DNA of 5,738 nucleotides from Hyphomicrobiales bacterium. GTDB taxonomy: Bacteria > Pseudomonadota > Alphaproteobacteria > Rhizobiales > GCA-2746425. The stretch is from positions 1 through 5,738 of the forward strand of contig NVXB01000140.1 in the NCBI GenBank assembly GCA_002746425.1. Reading direction: 5' to 3'. A program made the position numbers and the translations under genes. Shown in pieces: positions 1 to 5,738 of the stretch. Below the pieces are notes generated by a model. It saw only the letters and a program-made list of their open reading frames with translations, made no database searches and was not told where the DNA came from. Every line of letters begins with the position of its first letter. The first letter of the stretch is position 1.

Positions 1-914
1 TTGCCATCGGCAACAGGCACCACAAGCGGGCCACCACTATCGCCATTACAGGCACCGCGTGGGCCTTCAGGTGTTCCAGAGCAAATCATGTTCGCGCTAA
101 GTGGTTGCTTCACATTACCGACAAATGACTTCCACACGCCATTGGCGGCATCATCACTAAGGTTGAAGGATTCAAACACTTCGCCAAAAATCCGCCGAGC
201 AGCTTGAAGACGAGACTTCATCAGAACTTCATTGCAAATGTTGCGGTCAATCATCTGAATTTGAGCTTCTCTCAAGATACCGGATGGACGGCCATCTTCG
301 GTGACACCCCAACCTGTTACGATTGTTGTTGTACCCTGCCGCTCCAGAATATCTGCATACTCAGCCGTTGGAATGGTGATGGTTTTGAAGTCAGCTTTTG
401 GCACTTTTGAGAGCTTAATCAGCGCAATATCATTGTCAAAACCATTGGGATTGTAGTCCTCATGAACATAGATTTTTTCAACGGTAACGATATCGCCCCG
501 GGCATTTGAAATTTCATGATTGCCAACCATGACTTTGATCAGTTTTGGATCGCTAAGGAAGTTACCATCCTCACGGGTGTCGATAAGGCAATGTGCTGCG
601 GTCAAAACCCAGTCATTTTGAATCATTGAACCGCCACAGAACTGGGAAAGTAGCTCGCGCTCCACATCAACCCGCAGCAGTGCAACCTGCCAAGGCCAAG
701 CACCCGGCTTAGAGACAGTGCCGTTGATAACCTTTGATTTTTCACCTTCAACGCCATTTTCCAGCACGGCAGCTTTTTCTGCGCTGGCGGCATAGGTAAA
801 CGGTGAAATGAATTTTTCGCCGCGTGTGTCCGGCAGTTGTTGCGCTGTTGCCAGCGTCCATGTCAATGGCAGAACCGACAAGGCCAAAAGGCCTTTTGTG
901 AGAATCTGTTTCAA
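1..914 (-). CDS. Secreted chymotrypsin-fold (S1 family) serine protease, 3' end cut by window
   Basis: This frame is open from a TTG at 914 down to the left edge, giving 304 visible residues. It is a trypsin/chymotrypsin-fold endopeptidase with the whole triad in view: His108 in TAAHC, Asp162 in NDIAL and Ser293 in GDSGGP, plus the GWG motif at 201-203. Residues 1-24 form a Sec signal peptide (K2, K7, then a hydrophobic core ending in ATA before QQ). Residues 25-61 look like a propeptide; the mature chain would begin at V62 (VING, equivalent to IVGG) after cleavage behind Lys61. Cysteines fit the family pairs: C93-C109, C227-C278, and C289, whose partner lies outside the window. The S1 pocket position (chymotrypsin 189) reads Gly287, not trypsin's Asp. 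The C227-C278 loop is unusually long. The TTG start is chosen for its AGGAG site at 922-926 and the signal peptide that follows; no in-frame ATG lies just upstream. Probably the third gene of the operon. The family is certain; substrate unknown. Confidence 0.93.
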   Translation of the reverse strand, partial: MKQILTKGLLALSVLPLTWTLATAQQLPDTRGEKFISPFTYAASAEKAAVLENGVEGEKSKVINGTVSKPGAWPWQVALLRVDVERELLSQFCGGSMIQNDWVLTAAHCLIDTREDGNFLSDPKLIKVMVGNHEISNARGDIVTVEKIYVHEDYNPNGFDNDIALIKLSKVPKADFKTITIPTAEYADILERQGTTTIVTGWGVTEDGRPSGILREAQIQMIDRNICNEVLMKSRLQAARRIFGEVFESFNLSDDAANGVWKSFVGNVKQPLSANMICSGTPEGPRGACNGDSGGPLVVPVADG

Positions 915-921
915 AATAAAA

Positions 922-926
922 CTCCT
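922..926 (-). promoter_or_regulatory. Ribosome binding site (AGGAG) for the serine protease
   Basis: On the minus strand AGGAG lies 7 bases upstream of the TTG at 912-914, an ideal distance. It decides the start in the absence of an ATG. The gene thus has its own strong Shine-Dalgarno site, unlike the CHAT gene before it, and may be translated independently of it. Confidence 0.85.
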
Positions 927-964
927 GTTTCTTACTGATTGATATTGGTTGGGTAAAACAATGG

Positions 965-995
965 TGTTGGAGATTAGCCGTCTAATCCTCCAACA
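965..995 (-). terminator. Hairpin over the CHAT stop codon; possible attenuator or mRNA processing/stability element
   Basis: Plus-strand arms at 965-977 (TGTTGGAGATTAG) and 982-995 (CTAATCCTCCAACA) are perfect inverted repeats except for one extra base, around a four-base loop at 978-981. In the mRNA this gives a 13-bp stem with one bulged G. The TAA stop of the CHAT gene (974-976) lies in the 3' arm. Downstream in the transcript there is only a short TTGTTTT about ten bases after the stem, not a proper U-tract directly at its foot. A full intrinsic terminator is therefore doubtful. Partial termination, or a stable stem that sets different levels of CHAT and serine protease message, are the likelier roles. 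The structure is seen directly; the role is inferred. Confidence 0.6.
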
Positions 996-3900
996 ATAAC
1001 GAAGGGCGCCCAGGCCGCCGGATGGGCGTAATGTGGTTTGGTGGTGTCGCTCATCAGATCAAGCATGGCGTGGCGCAAAGCCTGTGCGCGGCTCTCATGT
1101 GATGCGCCGTAATTTCTCGCCAGCGTGTTGGTGGTCAAATCCGCAGCGGCGTCATCCAGCACGGGCCAGTGAGATACCAGCAGCGCTTTTGCGCCTGCAT
1201 ACAGTGCCGCGCTGGCAAGACCTGACAGACCTTCAGCATTAACGCTGCCATCACCAGCCGCTGTGTTACAGGCAGAAAAGATGATCCAATCAACATCAAG
1301 ACGCAGCAGTGCCAATTCCGATGCCGTTAACAGACCATCATCTAGAAATGTCGCAGTTTTGGGTGGTGTGAACACCAATGCAGGTTCAGCAAGACCGGAA
1401 AGCTCACCCGACAATAAACCGTGAGTGGCGAAGGCAAGCACATTGACGCCATTTAGTTCAGCGTTCTTCAAAGCGGTCTCTGTCGCGCGCGCGCCCAAAT
1501 ACAAGTTTTCTTGGGAGGCCCCCAAAGTTTGCGCAATTCGTTTCAATTCCCGATCTGTATTGGGCAGCGGCGACAGCGCACGCACTGCATCCACATTTGC
1601 CAAACCATCTGAGTATAATTTAGTTGCCTGCGCCAATCCGCGTGAGGAGCCGCTTTCTCCGCCCAGCACCGGATTGCCAAACGCCAATAAAGTGACTTTA
1701 TCAGTTTGTTTTTGATCCGAGTTATTGGACGTATTTCGCAGATAGCTGATCGAAGGCAGCGTGATAACAGCGTGCTTTTTCACAAACCAATCTGTCTCGC
1801 GCAGCGCCTGAGGATCATTGTCTTCGCCTTGCGGAGGCAACATCACCAACAATGAAAGCGGCAGAGATGACAACGCGCCATTGGCTGTAACCAAAACCGT
1901 ATCACGCTGTTCCAAAACGGCTTCAACAGGCTCAATCAGGGATTTGTACAAGCCATAGGCGCTTTTACGATCGAACGATGCCGCTGATGGTTTGCTGTTG
2001 TCTGCGCTGGATTTAAAACTGCGCACACTGGAGGAGCTATCCACGGAAGCCCGAATGCGCCTGACACCACGATTAAGATCCAATGGCGAAATTGACAGGC
2101 GTTGAAAACGAATATCCTGATCATTGATCGCCCACAAAAACACCGCATCTTTGGCCTGAAAATAATACAGCAACGCCGTGTCAGAGCCGAGCTGGTGCTG
2201 AATATCTTCGATTGCCAGAATGACAATATTATCCGCAGCTGCAAATTCTGGAAATTGCGCATCAATCTGTTTGTTGACGTCTGCAATCTTTCCCACCAAA
2301 GCATTCATCACCCCTTTATAGGCAATGCTTTCCCCGTCGCCGCCGCCATCTATGCCCATTGCCGCTAGTTTGTATTTCTGCGCCATGGTATTCAATTCAT
2401 TGCTGATATCTTGCTTCTTGCGCAGCATTTCCTTCAATTTAGGTGCCGTCACGCTCATTCTGGAGCTAACCTTGGCCAGAATATCTTCCACTTTGGAGCC
2501 ATTGGCCCACTGTGCCGCAGCAAAAGCTTCATTTTGAATGGCCAGGTTATTTGCACTGGCCGGTAATGCTTGAAGTTGCGCCAATAACCTGGAGAAAACA
2601 GGCTTGTTGCCAGACCTTAATGAGCGAATACGTTGGCTGGCTTCAGGGTCAAAATGAGTCGTATCGCGGTTATCTTTTTCCTGGGAAACGATGTCTTTGA
2701 GAACCGAAGCTGCCGTGCGCGATGCGGCCAGCGCCTCAGTCCCACGGTCCATACGCACCATTGCGCCAGCGTAGGAATTGACAGTTAAAAAACTTGCAAG
2801 GTTGGCAACGGGATTATCCGCCAGCGCAGCTACAGAGTTTTTATAATATTCAAGCGCCCTATCCAGATCACCCGCCTGTTCATAAACGCCAGCGACTGTC
2901 ATTAAAACTGTTGATCGCTCGAGACCCGCACTTTGGGTAATTCTGGAAACATCAACATTTTTTAGAAGCTGCATAGCGTTTTGATGGTCGTTGATGGAGC
3001 CGTATATGCTTGCAACATCCAGTGTTTTCACAAGATGATAGATCGAGTTTTCGCCAGCCACCCGGGCTGACATGGCCAATCCTTCGGTCGCCAGAATATT
3101 GGCCTGCTCATAGCCATCGCTAATTGCTGAAAACTTTGCAAGCTGCACAAACAAATCGGCAAGCAGAACGGAATCGTCGGGCGTTGTGTCGCCCATGGCA
3201 TTAACAATGCCAACACCGCGCTGAACGGCAGAATTGTTTTTGCCAATGGCCTCATCAGCCATCATCAACCCCATTTTGGCGCTCAATACTAAAGGATGGC
3301 TGGCATCAAAATTAGCCTTTTCAACCAGTGCTTCAAAAATATTGGCACTTTGAGCTGCTTGCGCCTCACCATAAATTGCAACGCCAAGAATGCTGAAAAA
3401 CTCCGCAAGCAGAAGCGTCTTGGGTTGATCGTAATCAGTAATTTCTTCTGATAATTTAGTCAGGTAATTCTCAGAGTCCGGGGCATCCACCATGTTCAAC
3501 GCCGCGCCATACCGAATTTTTGCACGCAAACCCACAGCAGACTTTGACGCGTCAAGCTGAGCAAACAGTTCCAAAGCCAAGCGTGATTGACGAAGCGCAG
3601 CGACACCGTCAAGCAGTACCAAATAGGCACCGGCCTTGGCCGAATGAACACGCGCCTTGAGCTGTAAATCGGCTGCCAATATTTGCGCCGAAATTCGCTC
3701 CAACTCATCCATAGACTTGACGGGCAAACCCAGCATAAGGCTGGTCTCGGCGGCTTCTAAATTCACGCGCGCTTCAAGCAGAGATTTGATTTTTTGCGTC
3801 GAAGCTTTCTCGGCCCAATCTCTCGCGTTTTGAAGAGAGGTGGCAAACTCATCACGTGCAGCCAGTATCGCATAAAATCGACTGACCCCAATCCAGTAAT

Positions 3901-4210
3901 GCACAAGCCGGATGGCATCCTGTTCTGTTTCTGCCTGCTTTTGAACAAAGGCATCATGTTTTTGCAAAGGCACCAGCAAGTTGTCGGAATCGTTCTCGTA
4001 ATAGGCCATCTGCATCTGATCTAGCGTCAGATAGAATGTTATTGAATCCGCCAGATCCAACTCATTTTCAGCCACAGCCTGCGTTGCCAGCAAGGCAATG
4101 ACCACGAGAAAGCCAGCAAACACATAAAAGCCAAAACCAGAGGCAAGCGCATGTACGCGCGCACCAAGCCGACTGATTATTTTGTTGGTGATGCTGGCAA
4201 CAAGTTTCAT
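974..4210 (-). CDS. TPR-CHAT protein: exported or membrane-anchored CHAT-domain cysteine protease
   Basis: A complete 1078-residue protein starting with ATG at 4210. CHAT domains (Caspase HetF Associated with TPRs) share the separase/caspase fold and are usually driven by helical repeats that sense a partner. Domain order: a basic N-terminus (K2, K10, R14, R18) and a hydrophobic segment at about 27-47 ending in AVA before EN, so either a long signal peptide or a single anchor; a helical TPR-type region at about 50-540, with the clearest repeat at 434-467 (VYEQAGDLDRALEYYKNS); a charged, probably coiled-coil stretch at about 587-650; then CHAT at about 660-1075. The predicted dyad is intact: His930 in FATHG and Cys981 in FSACNTA. 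The C-terminus WAPFVIVGG is the usual CHAT end. Cys981 is the only cysteine in the protein. A Ser-rich insert at 723-746 interrupts the first half of CHAT. The start overlaps the caspase gene by ATGA. Fold and dyad are solid; proteolytic activity, trigger and substrate are not known. Confidence 0.93.
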   Translation of the reverse strand: MKLVASITNKIISRLGARVHALASGFGFYVFAGFLVVIALLATQAVAENELDLADSITFYLTLDQMQMAYYENDSDNLLVPLQKHDAFVQKQAETEQDAIRLVHYWIGVSRFYAILAARDEFATSLQNARDWAEKASTQKIKSLLEARVNLEAAETSLMLGLPVKSMDELERISAQILAADLQLKARVHSAKAGAYLVLLDGVAALRQSRLALELFAQLDASKSAVGLRAKIRYGAALNMVDAPDSENYLTKLSEEITDYDQPKTLLLAEFFSILGVAIYGEAQAAQSANIFEALVEKANFDASHPLVLSAKMGLMMADEAIGKNNSAVQRGVGIVNAMGDTTPDDSVLLADLFVQLAKFSAISDGYEQANILATEGLAMSARVAGENSIYHLVKTLDVASIYGSINDHQNAMQLLKNVDVSRITQSAGLERSTVLMTVAGVYEQAGDLDRALEYYKNSVAALADNPVANLASFLTVNSYAGAMVRMDRGTEALAASRTAASVLKDIVSQEKDNRDTTHFDPEASQRIRSLRSGNKPVFSRLLAQLQALPASANNLAIQNEAFAAAQWANGSKVEDILAKVSSRMSVTAPKLKEMLRKKQDISNELNTMAQKYKLAAMGIDGGGDGESIAYKGVMNALVGKIADVNKQIDAQFPEFAAADNIVILAIEDIQHQLGSDTALLYYFQAKDAVFLWAINDQDIRFQRLSISPLDLNRGVRRIRASVDSSSSVRSFKSSADNSKPSAASFDRKSAYGLYKSLIEPVEAVLEQRDTVLVTANGALSSLPLSLLVMLPPQGEDNDPQALRETDWFVKKHAVITLPSISYLRNTSNNSDQKQTDKVTLLAFGNPVLGGESGSSRGLAQATKLYSDGLANVDAVRALSPLPNTDRELKRIAQTLGASQENLYLGARATETALKNAELNGVNVLAFATHGLLSGELSGLAEPALVFTPPKTATFLDDGLLTASELALLRLDVDWIIFSACNTAAGDGSVNAEGLSGLASAALYAGAKALLVSHWPVLDDAAADLTTNTLARNYGASHESRAQALRHAMLDLMSDTTKPHYAHPAAWAPFVIVGGLDG
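4070..4132 (-). other. N-terminal hydrophobic segment of the TPR-CHAT protein (signal peptide or anchor)
   Basis: Residues about 27-47 are almost wholly hydrophobic or aromatic, after a 26-residue leader bearing K2, K10, R14 and R18 and no acidic residue. By the positive-inside rule the N-terminus stays in the cytoplasm and the TPR and CHAT parts face the periplasm. The end of the segment (AVA before Glu48) fits signal peptidase I, so release from the membrane is possible. The long basic leader would also suit an uncleaved anchor. Confidence 0.75.
4207..4210 (-). promoter_or_regulatory. ATGA stop-start overlap coupling the caspase and CHAT genes
   Basis: The caspase gene ends in TGA (4207-4209) and the CHAT gene begins with ATG (4208-4210), sharing four bases. 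The only Shine-Dalgarno-like run upstream of this ATG is AAGG at 4224-4227, 13 bases away, which is too distant to be efficient. Translation of CHAT therefore probably depends on ribosomes finishing the caspase reading frame, which would tie their amounts together. Confidence 0.8.
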
Positions 4211-5738
4211 GGCAGCGGCTGAACCTTAAACTCAATCTGTGAAATAGCGCCCGCTGATGCTTCATCAGCGTCAGTACTTTTGGCAAAGCTGCGGGTTGTT
4301 CTGCCAAATCCTGCATTGTTCAAAAGTTCCGAGAATGCGGAAGGCTTCGCGTCATTGGTGGAACGTGTTTTCTCAAGCCCGGCCTGAGCAAGCCAGCTGA
4401 GGTCTTCAACAGCGCTTTGCGGTTTTGCGGCTGTCGTCACCATGATTAGGCGTTCCCGGCCAAAGGATTTGTCTTCAAAACGACCAAGATTTTTATTGAG
4501 CGTTTCTGAGCTGTTGACGCGGGCATTATGAACAAACCCGATTGAGTAATCGCTACCGACATAAAGAATGTTGATGTCTATCGCGGAGGGCGAGCTGTTG
4601 GTCACTTCAATATGCATTTCATCGCCGGGATAGACCGCCGACACAGAGGCTGTTTCCAAATAGGCAAAGGCCGGGTTGCGAGCAGACCTGATTTTCACCT
4701 TCAAATCCGCATCGAATGCACCGGATGAATAGGCACTGCCTAATTTCATCAGGTTTGTTGCCCGCGAAATGCGTGCCAAACTATCAGCCAGTATCGTGGC
4801 GATCTCTTCTGGACTCCTGTCCTTGAGAAGTACCGAAGGCGTTTTGTCGATGCCCGTGACGATAATGTCTCCGCTTGGTGGCGCCAACCATAATTGCTTG
4901 TCGTCCATAGATAAGCGGATATCTGCATTCTCGTGTGGCTCAACCAAAGTAAGACGAAGACCAGGTAAATCTGAATTGCTCAGCGTGTCTATTATGGCAT
5001 CAGCATGACCCATAAGATTTCTGTATTGTCTCACCATATCGGGAGCTGCCACGGTTAGGCCGAAGTCTACCGTTTCTGAAACCTTCCTGACATAGAGATT
5101 TGAATCCAGCGTCAGAAAACCTTTTTTGGCGGAGACCAAAATCGACTGCAGATCCGTTATTGATGAGACTTTAAGAAGCGCAACACTCTCGTCGTTGCGT
5201 GCTGTCGGGCTTGGCAGAACGATCAGTTCTTCATCAAGTGTCAAACCGTGAATTTTACCAGCCGGTATGCTGTAGCCGGAAATCGTATCCGCCAGCGGCC
5301 ATTGCCTGACACGGCTCTTCTTTTCAGAGCCAAATACAGCGGCATCCAAATCGCCCTCAAATAACGGCGTTGGTTGTACCCGGTAATTGACGGTGTAACG
5401 GCGCAAAATTTCCTGCCCAAGCTGGCGATAGCTGAGGTCTGGATTTTGAGCCAATGCTTCGAACAATGTGTAGGTGAACAAGCCATGAGGCTTGCGATCC
5501 GGATCGTTCGGGGGGAGGTTCATCTCTGGTGTTGTCTGATTGGTCTGGGCAGCATAAAAGGCCACAAATATCCCAGCACCATCTCCACTGTTATCAATCA
5601 GCGCGGAAGATTCGACAGGGCTGCTGCCGCCACGTGTTTGAGTGACCTCCAAATTCGCCATTGCGGTGTCCGGTATACCCAAAGCTTCTGTCGGCAGTTT
5701 TCGGGAAACCTCTTCGTCACCTGGCGTTGTTTTGCCAA
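4207..5738 (-). CDS. Caspase-family (peptidase C14) protein with DUF4384-like C-terminal domain, 5' end cut by window
   Basis: The frame is open to the right edge, giving 509 C-terminal residues. Fragment residues 1-136 are the later part of a caspase/orthocaspase domain: a VSRKLPTEALGIP segment typical of what follows the catalytic Cys loop, the strand IFVAFYAAQ (56-64), GLFTYTLFEAL (85-95), SYRQLGQEIL (102-111) and PTPLFEGDLDAAVF (122-135). The catalytic His and Cys would lie beyond the edge and cannot be checked. A middle region follows (about 145-340), including AGKIHGLTLDEELIVLP, known from other caspase-family proteins with accessory beta domains. Residues about 363-440 resemble DUF4384 (YPGDEMHIEV, then FGRERLIMVTT), probably a binding or exosite domain. 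The tail at 450-509 is polar with an FGRTTRSF stretch. No cysteine occurs in the visible part. A TTG at 5682 is not a credible start because it would split the caspase fold. First visible gene of the operon, overlapping CHAT by four bases. Family call is good; DUF4384 is by resemblance only. Confidence 0.85.
   Translation of the reverse strand, partial: GKTTPGDEEVSRKLPTEALGIPDTAMANLEVTQTRGGSSPVESSALIDNSGDGAGIFVAFYAAQTNQTTPEMNLPPNDPDRKPHGLFTYTLFEALAQNPDLSYRQLGQEILRRYTVNYRVQPTPLFEGDLDAAVFGSEKKSRVRQWPLADTISGYSIPAGKIHGLTLDEELIVLPSPTARNDESVALLKVSSITDLQSILVSAKKGFLTLDSNLYVRKVSETVDFGLTVAAPDMVRQYRNLMGHADAIIDTLSNSDLPGLRLTLVEPHENADIRLSMDDKQLWLAPPSGDIIVTGIDKTPSVLLKDRSPEEIATILADSLARISRATNLMKLGSAYSSGAFDADLKVKIRSARNPAFAYLETASVSAVYPGDEMHIEVTNSSPSAIDINILYVGSDYSIGFVHNARVNSSETLNKNLGRFEDKSFGRERLIMVTTAAKPQSAVEDLSWLAQAGLEKTRSTNDAKPSAFSELLNNAGFGRTTRSFAKSTDADEASAGAISQIEFKVQPLP

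Noticed and set aside
1..410. Two overlapping plus-strand open frames of 68 codons each
   Set aside because: They lie opposite the S1 protease, whose triad and cysteines are read on the minus strand. Their translations show no domain, and the first has no start context of its own.
915..960. Separate promoter for the serine protease in the intergenic gap
   Set aside because: A TTGTTT and a TATCAA can be picked out, but their spacing is about 11 bases, far too short for a sigma-70 promoter. No other pair is convincing.
1484..1496. Alternating CG tract
   Set aside because: It encodes the Gly-Ala-Arg-Ala run of the CHAT domain in frame, is short, and is not repeated elsewhere; ordinary codon choice explains it.
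1425..1715. Plus-strand open frame of 96 codons
   Set aside because: It is antisense to the CHAT catalytic region, including the THG histidine motif, and its peptide has no recognisable motif. It is a shadow of a conserved coding frame.
974..4210. CRISPR-linked TPR-CHAT protease (Craspase type)
   Set aside because: There is no repeat array or cas gene in the window, and the protein has an N-terminal export segment. Only the general TPR-CHAT layout is shared.
5680..5682. TTG as the start of the caspase-family gene
   Set aside because: The frame continues without a stop to the right edge, and the upstream residues (VSRKLPTEA) belong to the caspase domain. Starting here would leave half a fold without catalytic residues.
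1..5738. Bacterial gasdermin defence locus
   Set aside because: The protease set is suggestive, but no small pore-forming gasdermin-like gene is present in the window, and the proteins look exported. Flanking sequence would be needed to reopen this.

Overview
The window holds three genes, all on the minus strand and read from the right edge to the left. They look like one operon of three different proteases. In transcription order they are: (1) the C-terminal part of a caspase-family (peptidase C14) protein, cut by the right edge; (2) a complete 1078-residue TPR-CHAT protein, where CHAT is a separase/caspase-like cysteine protease fold; and (3) a chymotrypsin-fold (S1) serine protease, cut by the left edge just after its catalytic serine. 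Genes 1 and 2 overlap by four bases (ATGA). Genes 2 and 3 are 59 bases apart, and the stop codon of gene 2 sits inside a strong hairpin. The plus strand holds no convincing gene.

The host is probably an alphaproteobacterium, perhaps a Hyphomicrobiales-like lineage. I infer this from the moderate GC content and from the caspase-plus-C-terminal-domain and TPR-CHAT architectures, which are familiar in that group. No marker gene is present, so this is a weak call.

Layout by position: 1-914 is the S1 protease, with signal peptide, short propeptide and full His-Asp-Ser triad. 915-973 is the intergenic gap with a clear ribosome binding site. 965-995 is the hairpin over the CHAT stop codon. 974-4210 is the TPR-CHAT protein, with an N-terminal signal or membrane segment, a helical repeat region, a coiled coil and a C-terminal CHAT domain with its His and Cys. 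4207-5738 is the caspase-family protein: the end of the caspase domain, a middle region, and a DUF4384-like beta domain.

Taken together, the proteins look exported or periplasmic. The serine protease has a Sec signal and paired cysteines. The CHAT protein has a hydrophobic N-terminal segment and exactly one cysteine in 1078 residues, the catalytic one. The visible 509 residues of the caspase protein contain no cysteine. The serine protease appears to be a zymogen cleaved after a lysine, yet its own S1 pocket position is Gly rather than trypsin's Asp, so it may need another protease to activate it. Caspase-like proteases of bacteria often cut after Arg or Lys. This suggests, but does not prove, an envelope protease cascade encoded by one operon.
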